A stretch of 64,000 nucleotides of DNA from Lachnospiraceae bacterium (GTDB lineage Bacteria > Bacillota > Clostridia > Lachnospirales > Lachnospiraceae), in the NCBI GenBank assembly GCA_017542245.1, contig JAFXXN010000074.1:1-64000 (forward strand). Reading direction: 5' to 3'. Both the position numbers and the translations under genes were made by a program. The notes beneath the pieces are model-generated. The model was not told where the DNA came from and made no database searches. It worked only from the letters and a program-made list of their open reading frames with translations. Position 1 is the first letter of the stretch; the number at the start of each line of letters is the position of its first letter. Shown here piece by piece: positions 26,500 through 35,937 of the stretch.

Positions 26500-27666
26500 A
26501 TGAAGAAAAAAGGATTTACAGATAACGGTAAACTGAAGCTGATGATTGTTGTAGGCACCAGACCGGAAATCATCAGATTGTCAGCTGTAATTAAAAAGTG
26601 CAGACAGTATTTTGATACCTTACTTGTTCATACCGGTCAGAATTATGACTATAACCTTAACGGTGTTTTCTTCAGGGATCTGGAGCTGGATGAACCTGAT
26701 TACTATCTGGATGCAGTAGGAAAAGATCTGGGAGAAACTGTTGGTAACATTATTGCCAGAAGCTATGAGCTGATGGTTGAATTAAAGCCGGAAGCTGTAT
26801 TGGTATTAGGCGATACCAACAGCTGCTTAAGTGTCATTGGAGCCAAGAGACTGCACATTCCAGTTTTCCACATGGAGGCAGGAAACAGATGTAAGGATGA
26901 ATGTCTTCCGGAAGAAACCAACAGAAGAATTGTCGATATTATTGCGGATGTCAATCTGCCATACTCTGAACATGCCAGAAGATATCTGATTGAATGCGGA
27001 TTCCCTAAGGAAAGAACCTTTGTCACTGGTTCACCAATGGCAGAAGTGCTGCATGCTTATTTAGACAGAATTGAAGCATCAGACATACACGAGAAACTTG
27101 GATTACAGAAGGGAAGATACATTCTGTTGAGTGCTCACAGAGAAGAAAACATTGACACTGACGAAAACTTTAATTCCCTGTTTACTGCCATTAATAAAAT
27201 GGCTGAAAAATATGATATGCCTGTTTTGTACAGCTGCCATCCAAGAAGTAGAAAGAAACTGGAAAACAGCGGATTCAAACTTGATCCGAGAGTAATTCAG
27301 CATGAACCTTTAGGATTTATTGATTATAACTGTCTGCAGATGAATGCGTTTGCTGTGGTCAGTGATTCAGGTACTTTACCGGAAGAATCAAGCTTCTTTA
27401 CCTCAGTAGGAAAACCGTTCCCGGCAATATGTATCAGAACAAGTACCGAAAGACCTGAAGCTTTGGATAAAGCATGTTTTATCATAGCCGGAATAAGAAC
27501 AGAAAGTCTGTTACAGGCAGTGGATACAGCTGTTGAGATGAACAGAAACGGTGATTACGGTACTCCTGTTCCGGATTACATAGACGAAAATGTATCAACA
27601 AAAGTAGTTAAGATAGTACAGTCTTATACTGAAATAGTTAACAGGATGGTTTGGAGAAAGAAATAA
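26500..27666 (+). CDS. fnlC: Non-hydrolysing UDP-HexNAc 2-epimerase (CapG/FnlC type)
   Basis: Third step of UDP-L-FucNAc synthesis, C2 epimerisation. Visible: VVGTRPEIIRLSAVI, HTGQNYDYNL, VLGDTNSCLS, HMEAGNRCKDECLPEETNR, LSAHREENI, YSCHPRSRKKLE and SDSGTLPEESSFF, all hallmarks of the WecB/CapG fold. 388 residues. The order fnlA-fnlB-fnlC and tight spacing support the pathway call over a generic WecB. Confidence 0.92.
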   Translation: MKKKGFTDNGKLKLMIVVGTRPEIIRLSAVIKKCRQYFDTLLVHTGQNYDYNLNGVFFRDLELDEPDYYLDAVGKDLGETVGNIIARSYELMVELKPEAVLVLGDTNSCLSVIGAKRLHIPVFHMEAGNRCKDECLPEETNRRIVDIIADVNLPYSEHARRYLIECGFPKERTFVTGSPMAEVLHAYLDRIEASDIHEKLGLQKGRYILLSAHREENIDTDENFNSLFTAINKMAEKYDMPVLYSCHPRSRKKLENSGFKLDPRVIQHEPLGFIDYNCLQMNAFAVVSDSGTLPEESSFFTSVGKPFPAICIRTSTERPEALDKACFIIAGIRTESLLQAVDTAVEMNRNGDYGTPVPDYIDENVSTKVVKIVQSYTEIVNRMVWRKK

Positions 27667-27667
27667 A

Positions 27668-29734
27668 ATGCGGAAATCAGTAAGTGTCTGTATGGCTGCA
27701 TATAACGGTGAGAAGTATATTGAGGAACAAATTTATTCCATACTTCCGCAGTTAACTGAAAATGATGAGATCATTATCAGTGATGACGGTTCTACAGACA
27801 GAACATTAGAGATTATAGAAAACATTAACGACAAAAGAATTACAGTAGTTAAAGGGCAGAAAAAGGGATTTGCCTGTAATTTCTTTAATGCTATTGCTCA
27901 TGCCAATAATGAGATTATTTTCCTGTGCGATCAGGATGATATATGGGCAGATAATAAGATAGTAAAAGTACTTAGTGTTTTTGACAGTAATCCGAAATGT
28001 ACTACTGTAACACATGAGATGTATACGTTCCATAATGATATAAATGAAAAAGGAAATGAATTCCCTAGGAAGTACAGAAAAGGCTTTAATTATAATGTCC
28101 TGTTCAGTTCTTACTGGGGCTGCTGCATGGCATTTAAAAAGGAGTTTATCGATAAATTCCTGCCGGTAAATGAACCTAGACTTGCTCATGATCAGCTTAT
28201 TGGACTGGCTTCAGAAAGAAACGGAAAAACAGTTGCGATTCCTGATAAGCTTTTATATCATCGTATGCATGATGATAACAGAACCAGTACAAAGAATTCC
28301 TTAATTGACATGATTAAGTTCAGATTTCAGATATTCAGTGAATATGAGGAATTTGAAGATACATATTATAAGAATACAGAAGAAAAGTGTCCTGAGTTTA
28401 TCAATAAACTTGCAACACCTGCAATGGAGAAAATATCACAGATTCTCATATTGATATTCATAGCTGACTGCTGCATATTTGGAGGCGGCAGATTGCTTGA
28501 CTTCGGTTATCTCAGTTTCAGAATTCTTGTTTTTGGGCTGGCGTTCATCTGCAGTTTACCGTTTGTATTAAAGAACCTGAAAAGAATGTTGAGAAATCCG
28601 TTTGTTTATCTGACTATGATGTATGGCGTTGCAGTGGTAATATGGTCGGTAATAGGTTATCTATATGCTAATCCGTTAAGCTTTATCAGAAGCGATATTA
28701 CCAGATATCTGTCTTTTGCCTTACTTCCTGGAATGTTGATCATATTTAATACTAAAAAGAAATTCATGAGTTTGATTGACGTGGTTTTCTATTCGTCAGT
28801 ATTACTTGCTTTTGCAGCGTTGTTCATTCAGATGCTGCTGCCTAATCAGCCTGTGCAGACATTTTATAAAATACACAATTTTGTAAATGTTTATCAGCTA
28901 GGCGGATTAACAAAACTTCAGTCCGGCAGCTATCGTGTTTACTTCAGATCAGGAATATATACACAGGTAGCCATAATGCTGGGAATATGGAAAATGTGGA
29001 GTGCTGATAATCTGAAGAAAAAGGTCTTCATAAGTGTCTGTATGGGAATACTCGTCTTTGCCTGGATCATTTCGTATACAAGAGGTTACTGGTTTGGTTT
29101 GGCAGTATCAGTATTATTTGTCTTGGTCTGGCAGCCAAATATATTCGGAAAATGTTTCCAGGTGGCAATGTGTGCATTATTGGCATGCGCTGTTTTAATA
29201 GGTGTTTCTGCCATTAATGAAGGACAGCCGACCGTGGCAATGGAGCTGTATAACAGAGTGGCATTAACAGCTCAGCAAGCTGGCGGAAATTCATCTGAAA
29301 GTGATTATATTGATTATGACTATGAAGCAATGGTCATGAGAATAAAAACCAAGCAGATGCATTGGGAATACATAAAGCTAAGCCCTGTATTTGGCAGAGG
29401 TTTAGGTGCTTATCTGGTTGGTTTAAGAGACGCTTCTACAACTGAATATTCTTATCTTGATGCTTTCATGAAATTTGGATTGGTTGGTTTCCCTTTCTTC
29501 CTGATGGCATATTTTGTGTTTGTCCCAAGGTTTGTTGTTCATAGGATTTATCAGCCAAAGGAAAATGTTACAAAGAGCTTTTACTCATTGGTAACTCTTA
29601 TTGTTGCTGCATATATGGGCATCATTGCTACAAGCTATTCCAATCCGTTTATTGTATCACCGCTAGGTATTTCATATCTTTTAATTGTAGATGTAGCTGT
29701 TTTCTACAGCAGGAAATTCGAAAAGGAAAACTAA
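27668..29734 (+). CDS. Fusion of GT2 glycosyltransferase and Wzy/O-antigen-ligase-like polymerase
   Basis: Residues 1-225 are a GT2 enzyme: SVCMAAYNGEKYIEEQI, SDDGSTDRT (38-46), the donor-binding CDQDDIW (87-93) and WGCCMAF. From about residue 255 to the end is a multi-helix membrane part of about 11-12 helices with a large outer loop (about 505-580) and SPVFGRGLGAYLVGL, as in Wzy_C/O-antigen ligase proteins. The reading frame is open across the join with no sign of assembly fault. The GT domain would face the cytoplasm while Wzy acts on flipped units outside. It stands in the position of a polymerase gene for the second glycan. Confidence 0.82.
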   Translation: MRKSVSVCMAAYNGEKYIEEQIYSILPQLTENDEIIISDDGSTDRTLEIIENINDKRITVVKGQKKGFACNFFNAIAHANNEIIFLCDQDDIWADNKIVKVLSVFDSNPKCTTVTHEMYTFHNDINEKGNEFPRKYRKGFNYNVLFSSYWGCCMAFKKEFIDKFLPVNEPRLAHDQLIGLASERNGKTVAIPDKLLYHRMHDDNRTSTKNSLIDMIKFRFQIFSEYEEFEDTYYKNTEEKCPEFINKLATPAMEKISQILILIFIADCCIFGGGRLLDFGYLSFRILVFGLAFICSLPFVLKNLKRMLRNPFVYLTMMYGVAVVIWSVIGYLYANPLSFIRSDITRYLSFALLPGMLIIFNTKKKFMSLIDVVFYSSVLLAFAALFIQMLLPNQPVQTFYKIHNFVNVYQLGGLTKLQSGSYRVYFRSGIYTQVAIMLGIWKMWSADNLKKKVFISVCMGILVFAWIISYTRGYWFGLAVSVLFVLVWQPNIFGKCFQVAMCALLACAVLIGVSAINEGQPTVAMELYNRVALTAQQAGGNSSESDYIDYDYEAMVMRIKTKQMHWEYIKLSPVFGRGLGAYLVGLRDASTTEYSYLDAFMKFGLVGFPFFLMAYFVFVPRFVVHRIYQPKENVTKSFYSLVTLIVAAYMGIIATSYSNPFIVSPLGISYLLIVDVAVFYSRKFEKEN

Positions 29735-30541
29735 ATGAGCTGTAAAGTATATTTTGCTGTTGTTCTTTACAATGGATATATAAGTGACATAGCATCTCTT
29801 GATGTATTTATGTCTTTTTGTGATGAGGACAAGGCAAAACTTATAATACTGGATAATTCGAGCAAGGAATACACTGATGAAAACACAGAATTACTAAATA
29901 AGAATAAATATAAAAATGTAATCTATGTTAATAATGGCGGCAATATCGGTTTAAGTAAAAGCTACAATAAAGCAATAGAAATCATTAAAGATGCAGATTG
30001 TTGGTTAATGCTGTGCGATGATGATACTCATTTTTCATATGACTACATAAATAATGTATATGAATATATAAATGGAGATTATGATTGCGATTTGATTACA
30101 GGGCTTATAACTGCTAACGGAAAAATAACATCTCCAGTCAGAAGAAATGGTGTTTTCAAAAAAGAATCAGATGTGATAAATGATTATGGTATCCATGAGA
30201 ATATCTATCCGATAAACAGCGGAGTTGTAATTCATAATGTAATATTTAATAAAGTAAGATTTAATGAGACTCTGTTTCTGGACATGATAGATTATTGTTT
30301 CATGGATGATCTGATTAAGAATAAACTAAACAGATTTATTATTTTAGAAGGTGAAATCAGTCAGAATTTCTCTTTTTCTGATACTTCTGATATAGTTGCT
30401 GTGAAAAACAGGTTCAGTATTTTTAAAAAGGATTTCAGTAATTACTGCAGAATACAGAAAAAAGATTTTATATATAAGACAACCATACTGGGAAAAAGAT
30501 ATTTAAGAATCAAACTTCAGGAAGTGAAGAGTAAACACTGA
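29735..30541 (+). CDS. Glycosyltransferase, GT2 (rhamnosyltransferase-like)
   Basis: Short GT2 enzyme of 268 residues with LIILDNSSKEY, NNGGNIGLSKSYNKAI, and LMLCDDDTHFS as the metal/nucleotide site. The NxGGNxGL element is common in rhamnosyl- and galactofuranosyl-type GT2 enzymes, and the rml genes follow at once, so rhamnose transfer is plausible. It starts directly after the fusion gene stop. Confidence 0.8.
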   Translation: MSCKVYFAVVLYNGYISDIASLDVFMSFCDEDKAKLIILDNSSKEYTDENTELLNKNKYKNVIYVNNGGNIGLSKSYNKAIEIIKDADCWLMLCDDDTHFSYDYINNVYEYINGDYDCDLITGLITANGKITSPVRRNGVFKKESDVINDYGIHENIYPINSGVVIHNVIFNKVRFNETLFLDMIDYCFMDDLIKNKLNRFIILEGEISQNFSFSDTSDIVAVKNRFSIFKKDFSNYCRIQKKDFIYKTTILGKRYLRIKLQEVKSKH

Positions 30542-30572
30542 ATAATTACAACTACTATGATGGTAGTGTAAC

Positions 30573-30581
30573 TGATATAAT
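30573..30581 (+). promoter_or_regulatory. Extended -10 promoter for the rml genes
   Basis: TGATATAAT is an extended -10 element (TGnTATAAT) in the 66-base gap before rmlA. No good -35 lies 17 bases upstream; instead an imperfect hairpin (TTACA/TGTAA with CTAC/GTAG, 30546-30571) is there. AAGGAG at 30593-30598 is the ribosome site. Confidence 0.45.
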
Positions 30582-30607
30582 GTATATGCAAAAAGGAGAC
30601 ATAGTAT

Positions 30608-31486
30608 ATGAAAGGCATTATCTTAGCAGGAGGAAGCGGTACAAGGCTTTACCCATTAACAAAAGTCACAAGTAAACAATTATTACCTATTTACGACAAA
30701 CCAATGATCTATTATCCGTTGAGTATTCTTATGATGGCAGGTATCAGAGAGATATTGATCATTTCTACTCCTCAGGACTTGCCTAGATTTGAAGAACTGC
30801 TTGGCGACGGCCATCAGTTTGGCGTTGAATTCAGTTATAAGGTTCAGCCTTCACCAGATGGACTGGCGCAGGCATTCATTCTGGGTGAAGAGTTCATAGG
30901 TGATGACAGCGTTGCCATGGTTTTGGGTGACAACATCTTCCATGGTCATGGCTTAAAGAAGAGACTGATTAAGGCAGCAAATAAGAAAGATGGTGCTACA
31001 GTATTTGGATACTATGTTGATGACCCTTGGAGATTTGGTGTAGTTGAATTTGACCGGAACGGTAAAGCAATTTCACTGGAAGAAAAACCAAAGGAACCTA
31101 AGAGCAATTATGCTGTTACAGGTTTATACTTCTATGATAACAGCGTTGTTGAATATGCTAAGAACCTGAAGCCAAGTGCACGCGGTGAGCTTGAAATCAC
31201 AGACTTAAACAGAATTTACCTGGAAAAGGGCAATCTGGAAGTTGAATTGTTAGGTCAGGGATTTACCTGGCTGGACACCGGTACACATGAGTCACTTGTC
31301 GATGCCACAAACTTTGTGTATACAATTGAAAAACACAGTAACAGAAAAGTCTCCTGTCCTGAAGAAATTGCATATCAGAATGGCTGGATCAACCTTGAGC
31401 AGTTGAAAGACAGATATGAAGAATTTAAGAAAAACCAGTATGGTGATTATCTGAAGGCAATCATTGACGGAAAGTATTTGGATTAA
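30608..31486 (+). CDS. rmlA: Glucose-1-phosphate thymidylyltransferase
   Basis: Makes dTDP-glucose, shared by the rhamnose and 3-amino-sugar pathways here. Signature [13 protein letters not shown] near residue 6, [25 protein letters not shown] and TGLYFYDN are typical, and length 292 is standard. Followed by rmlC, rmlB, rmlD in order. Confidence 0.97.
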   Translation: MKGIILAGGSGTRLYPLTKVTSKQLLPIYDKPMIYYPLSILMMAGIREILIISTPQDLPRFEELLGDGHQFGVEFSYKVQPSPDGLAQAFILGEEFIGDDSVAMVLGDNIFHGHGLKKRLIKAANKKDGATVFGYYVDDPWRFGVVEFDRNGKAISLEEKPKEPKSNYAVTGLYFYDNSVVEYAKNLKPSARGELEITDLNRIYLEKGNLEVELLGQGFTWLDTGTHESLVDATNFVYTIEKHSNRKVSCPEEIAYQNGWINLEQLKDRYEEFKKNQYGDYLKAIIDGKYLD

Positions 31487-31487
31487 T

Positions 31488-32063
31488 ATGAAAATAATTG
31501 AAACTGAAATAAAGGTCGTTAAAATTATTGAACCTGACTGTTATGGCGATCACAGAGGCTGGTTCATGGAAACTTACAATACTGAGAGTTTTCATAAACG
31601 GGGTATTGATAATGTGTTTGTACAGGATAATATGAGTTATTCGGCACAGAAAGGAACTTTAAGAGGACTGCATTATCAATGTGATCCTTATTCACAGGCC
31701 AAACTCGTCAGATGTACCAGAGGAACAGTCATAGATGTAGCTGTTGATATCAGAAAAGGGTCTCCTACATATGGTAAATGGGTAAGCTGCGAATTAAGTG
31801 CAGAGAATAAGAGAATGTTCTTTATCCCAAGAGGTTTTGCCCATGGATTCCTGACAGTAACCGATGATGTTGAATTTCAATATAAGTGCGACAACTTGTA
31901 TAATAAGGCATCTGAAGGTGGCATAAGATATGATGATCCTACCATTAATGTTAATTGGAGAGGATTATTAAATGGTATTGAACCGGTTTTATCTGAAAAA
32001 GATAAAAATGCACCGGCATTGGAAAAATGTAACGCAAACTTTGTATATAAGGAAGAGGAATAG
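31488..32063 (+). CDS. rmlC: dTDP-4-dehydrorhamnose 3,5-epimerase
   Basis: Epimerises dTDP-4-keto-6-deoxyglucose at C3 and C5. Cupin fold with FVQDNMSYSAQKGTLRGLHYQ (shortened), QAKLVRCTRGTVIDVAVD and PRGFAHGFLTVTD. The start is ATG 31488, one base after the rmlA stop, giving 191 residues; the frame opens further upstream inside rmlA but those codons are not conserved. Confidence 0.95.
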   Translation: MKIIETEIKVVKIIEPDCYGDHRGWFMETYNTESFHKRGIDNVFVQDNMSYSAQKGTLRGLHYQCDPYSQAKLVRCTRGTVIDVAVDIRKGSPTYGKWVSCELSAENKRMFFIPRGFAHGFLTVTDDVEFQYKCDNLYNKASEGGIRYDDPTINVNWRGLLNGIEPVLSEKDKNAPALEKCNANFVYKEEE

Positions 32064-32068
32064 ACATT

Positions 32069-33088
32069 ATGAAAATTTTAGTAACTGGCGGAGCCGGATT
32101 TATCGGTGCTAACTTTGTTTATTATGAACTGGAACATCATCATGAGGATGAAATTGTATGTCTGGATAACCTTACTTATGCAGGTAATCTGGAAACTTTA
32201 AAAGAAGCTTTTGACAATCCAAAATTCAGATTTGTCAAAGGTGACATAGCAGACAGAGAATTTGTCTTTGATCTGTTTGAGAAAGAAAAGTTTGATATCG
32301 TTGTCAACTTTGCCGCTGAATCTCATGTTGACAGAAGTATTGAAGATCCGGAAATCTTTGTTAAGACTAATGTCATGGGTACTACTACTTTACTTGATGC
32401 AGCAAAGAAATACGGAGTTAAGAGATATCATCAAGTTTCTACCGATGAAGTATACGGTGATTTACCATTAGACAGAACTGATCTGTTCTTTACAGAAGAA
32501 ACACCAATTCATACAAGTTCACCATATTCCAGTGCTAAGGCTGCTGCTGACTTATTTGTGCTGGCTTATCATAGAACTTATGGTTTACCTGTTACCATTT
32601 CTAGATGTTCAAATAACTATGGCCCATACCATTTCCCAGAAAAACTCATTCCACTGATCATATCAAGAGCTCTGAATGATGAAACAATTCCTGTATACGG
32701 TACAGGTGAAAATGTCCGTGACTGGTTATATGTTGAAGATCACTGTTCAGCCATTGACTTAATTATCCGCAATGGCAGAGTAGGTGAAGTTTATAACATA
32801 GGCGGACACAACGAAAGAACCAACCTTGAAGTAGTAAAAACCATCTTAAGAGCATTAGGCAAGCCTGAAACTCTTATAACATTTGTTACTGACAGAAAAG
32901 GTCATGACTTGAGATATGCGATTGATCCTACAAAGATAGAGACAGAATTAGGCTGGAAGCCTAAATATACATTTGATACTGGAATTCCTGTTACAATCGA
33001 CTGGTATTTAAACCACAGAGAATGGTGGGAAAATATCATCAACGGTGAATATCAGAATTATTACGAAAAGATGTACGGAAACAGATAA
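32069..33088 (+). CDS. rmlB: dTDP-glucose 4,6-dehydratase
   Basis: Makes dTDP-4-keto-6-deoxyglucose, the branch point for rhamnose (rmlC/D) and for the 3-amino sugar (FdtA/FdtB at 38351). Visible: ILVTGGAGFIGANFV, NFAAESHVDRSI, STDEVYGDL, SPYSSAKAAADL (YxxxK) and NNYGPYHFPEKLIP. 339 residues, standard. Confidence 0.97.
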   Translation: MKILVTGGAGFIGANFVYYELEHHHEDEIVCLDNLTYAGNLETLKEAFDNPKFRFVKGDIADREFVFDLFEKEKFDIVVNFAAESHVDRSIEDPEIFVKTNVMGTTTLLDAAKKYGVKRYHQVSTDEVYGDLPLDRTDLFFTEETPIHTSSPYSSAKAAADLFVLAYHRTYGLPVTISRCSNNYGPYHFPEKLIPLIISRALNDETIPVYGTGENVRDWLYVEDHCSAIDLIIRNGRVGEVYNIGGHNERTNLEVVKTILRALGKPETLITFVTDRKGHDLRYAIDPTKIETELGWKPKYTFDTGIPVTIDWYLNHREWWENIINGEYQNYYEKMYGNR

Positions 33089-33092
33089 ATAT

Positions 33093-33983
33093 ATGAGAGT
33101 ATTTGTTACAGGAGTAGGCGGACAACTGGGTCATGATGTCGTTAATGAATTGTTGAAAAGAGGACATCAGCCGGTTGGCTCCGACATATTGGAATCTGTG
33201 GATCTTGGTGTTGAGTATCATCAACTGGATATAACGGATAAGGAAAGCGTTAATAGAGTAATGGCATCAGTGGAAGCTGATGCAGTTATTCATTGTGCTG
33301 CTTGGACAGCTGTTGATCTGGCTGAGGATGTAGATAAAAAAGACAAGGTTTACGCCATTAATGTCATGGGAACGCAGAATATTGCTGAATACTGCGGAAA
33401 GAACAACATAAAAATGATGTATATTTCTACAGACTACGTCTTTAATGGTGAAGGAACTGAACCATGGAAACCTGACTGCAGAGAGTATGCACCTTTGAAT
33501 TATTACGGTGAAACCAAGCTGCATGGTGAATTGGCAGTTAAGAATAATGTTGATAAATTCTTTATTGTCCGTATTGCCTGGGTCTTTGGTATTAATGGAA
33601 ATAACTTCATTAAGACAATGCTGAAGGTTGGAAAGAAATATCCTGAGGTCAGAGTTGTCAATGACCAGATTGGAACTCCTACATATACATATGATCTGGC
33701 CAGATTATTAGTTGATATGATAGAAACAGAAAAATACGGTTATTATCATGCTACTAATGAAGGCGGATATATTTCCTGGTATGATTTTACCTGCGAGATA
33801 TACAGACAGGCCGGATATACAACTAAAGTCACCCCTGTTACTACCGAAGAATATGGATTAAGCAAGGCAAAAAGGCCACATAATTCCAGACTGGATAAAT
33901 CAAAGCTGATCGAAAATGGGTTTGAACCTCTGCCTGACTGGAAGGATGCCCTGGGCAGATATTTAAATCAACTGGAGTATTAA
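33093..33983 (+). CDS. rmlD: dTDP-4-dehydrorhamnose reductase
   Basis: Last step of dTDP-L-rhamnose synthesis. MRVFVTGVGGQLGHDV, HCAAWTAVDLAEDV, STDYVFNGEG and YYGETKLHGE (YxxxK) are visible. ATG 33093 was chosen because the conserved core begins there; an in-frame ATG at 33045 lies inside rmlB. 296 residues is the family length. Confidence 0.95.
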   Translation: MRVFVTGVGGQLGHDVVNELLKRGHQPVGSDILESVDLGVEYHQLDITDKESVNRVMASVEADAVIHCAAWTAVDLAEDVDKKDKVYAINVMGTQNIAEYCGKNNIKMMYISTDYVFNGEGTEPWKPDCREYAPLNYYGETKLHGELAVKNNVDKFFIVRIAWVFGINGNNFIKTMLKVGKKYPEVRVVNDQIGTPTYTYDLARLLVDMIETEKYGYYHATNEGGYISWYDFTCEIYRQAGYTTKVTPVTTEEYGLSKAKRPHNSRLDKSKLIENGFEPLPDWKDALGRYLNQLEY

Positions 33984-34955
33984 ATGACTAATGAACCGTT
34001 AATTTCAGTTGTTGTACCAGTATATAATTGTGAAAAGTACCTCTCACATAGTGTAGAGGCTCTTTTAAATCAGTCATATAAGAATCTGGAAATAGTGATT
34101 GTAAATGACGGTTCAAAGGATAATACCTTAAAGATATGCCATGAATACCGGAAAATCGACAGCAGAATAATCGTAGTAGACAAAAAGCATGGTGGAACAG
34201 CTGATACCAGAAACGTGGGAATTAATGCCATTAACGGACAGTACATTGGCTTTGTTGATGCTGATGACTATATTGAAGAAAACATGTATGAGCTGTTAAT
34301 GAATGATTGTTTATCCTCCGGTAAAGACATAGCCTGCTGTAATAGAATTAATCTCTATAATGATAAGCAGAATCTGTTTACCATTGTATCGGAAAGCATG
34401 ATTATGGATTCCAAAGATGCCGTTAAAACTCTTTTGGTGGCAAACGATTTTTCTCTGTGCAATAAACTGTTTAATAAAAAACTGTTTGATAATCTGAAAT
34501 TTGTTGAAAATGTCACATATGAGGATATGATTCCTGCTGTTCAAACAGTTATGTGTTCCAATGGAGTATATTTTGACAGCAGTTATTTATATTATTATGT
34601 TCAGAACATGGACAGCATGACCCACAGACCATTTGAACCAACAAAACTGGATTATGTGCTGAATATGAATAAAATGGCGGATCTTGTTAAGGAAACATAT
34701 AACGATATGGGAGAACAGTGTGACGCCTGCTGCATAAATGCAATCACAGGTCTTATTCCGGATGTTTATGTAGTAAGAAAACAGTATCCTGAAGAATACA
34801 GAACATTACTTAAAGAACTAGATAAATATAAGAGTAGTTATAAAGACAATCCATTCGTTAACAGAAATAACAGAATCAAAACTTTTTTGAATATTCATAG
34901 AATGACTGGTTTAGCATGTTTCCTTGGAAATCTGTATGCATCAATAAAGGGTTAG
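33984..34955 (+). CDS. Glycosyltransferase, GT2 (first of a tandem pair)
   Basis: GT2 enzyme of 323 residues: ISVVVPVYNCEKYLSHSVEALL, IVNDGSKDNT, GGTADTRNVGI and FVDADDYIEENMYE with the DxD-type site. Starts right after the rmlD stop and is followed 4 bases later by a related GT2. Acceptor and donor unknown. Confidence 0.88.
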   Translation: MTNEPLISVVVPVYNCEKYLSHSVEALLNQSYKNLEIVIVNDGSKDNTLKICHEYRKIDSRIIVVDKKHGGTADTRNVGINAINGQYIGFVDADDYIEENMYELLMNDCLSSGKDIACCNRINLYNDKQNLFTIVSESMIMDSKDAVKTLLVANDFSLCNKLFNKKLFDNLKFVENVTYEDMIPAVQTVMCSNGVYFDSSYLYYYVQNMDSMTHRPFEPTKLDYVLNMNKMADLVKETYNDMGEQCDACCINAITGLIPDVYVVRKQYPEEYRTLLKELDKYKSSYKDNPFVNRNNRIKTFLNIHRMTGLACFLGNLYASIKG

Positions 34956-34959
34956 AACT

Positions 34960-35937
34960 ATGAACGGGTTAGTAAGTATTATTGTTCCTGTTTATAAAAC
35001 AGAAAAATACCTCAGAAAATGCATTGATTCAATTCTTAAGCAGGATTATCAGAACATCGAAATCATTATAATAGATGACGGATCTCCTGATAACAGTGGA
35101 CGGATATGTGATGAATATGAAAAAAAAGATAACAGAATAAAGGTGATTCATCAGAAGAATACAGGTTTGTCAGGAACCAGAAATCTGGGAATTGATGTCA
35201 GTAAAGGTGATTACATGATGTTCATTGATTCAGATGATTACATTGATGAAAGCATGGTCAGCTATCTCATGGAAAGGTTAACTGAAACTGATGCTGATAT
35301 TGCCATGTGTGATTACTATGACGTTATTGACGAAAAACTGTTTAAGAATAATTATCCAGTAAATGAATTTATTGTTAATGACAACAGTAAGTATGATTAT
35401 CTGTTTAATCAGTATGCTGTTGTTACTGTAATAGCATGTAATAAACTGTACAGGAGATATGTATTTGATAATGTCAGATATCCTGTCGGTAAAACACATG
35501 AAGATGAATATGTCATTGCCGAAATATTAAACAATGCGAAGAATGTTTGCTACAGTCTGAAACCTCTTTACTATTATGTAAGAGAAAGAACTGAAAGCAT
35601 TATGAATTCCTTCAGTGTAAAGAAGTTTGATTTTGAATTTGCGTATAATCACAGAAAAGAGTTTTTTGAGACTCTGGGTTTGTTTCAGTATGCTGATCTT
35701 ACTGAGTATACTTCTGTTCTTCTGATGATAAAGAGAATCAAAGAATACATTAATCTGAACAGTGAACCAGACAGGAATATTGTGAGAAGTAAACTGAATT
35801 ATGTGGATACAGAAATTAATAAACTTCTTAAAAGTAAGTATTTAAATCTAAAAAGAAGAATAAAACTATGGGTGTATTCAATCATTCCTGGTTTATACAG
35901 ACATGAAATTGACAGATGGATGAAGAAAAAGCAATGA
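34960..35937 (+). CDS. Glycosyltransferase, GT2 (second of a tandem pair)
   Basis: GT2 enzyme of 325 residues with VSIIVPVYKTEKYLRKCIDS, IIDDGSPDNSG, NTGLSGTRNLGID and FIDSDDYIDESM. Similar layout to its neighbour but clearly diverged, so an old duplication or independent recruitment. Its stop overlaps the start of the next gene (ATGA). Confidence 0.88.
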   Translation: MNGLVSIIVPVYKTEKYLRKCIDSILKQDYQNIEIIIIDDGSPDNSGRICDEYEKKDNRIKVIHQKNTGLSGTRNLGIDVSKGDYMMFIDSDDYIDESMVSYLMERLTETDADIAMCDYYDVIDEKLFKNNYPVNEFIVNDNSKYDYLFNQYAVVTVIACNKLYRRYVFDNVRYPVGKTHEDEYVIAEILNNAKNVCYSLKPLYYYVRERTESIMNSFSVKKFDFEFAYNHRKEFFETLGLFQYADLTEYTSVLLMIKRIKEYINLNSEPDRNIVRSKLNYVDTEINKLLKSKYLNLKRRIKLWVYSIIPGLYRHEIDRWMKKKQ

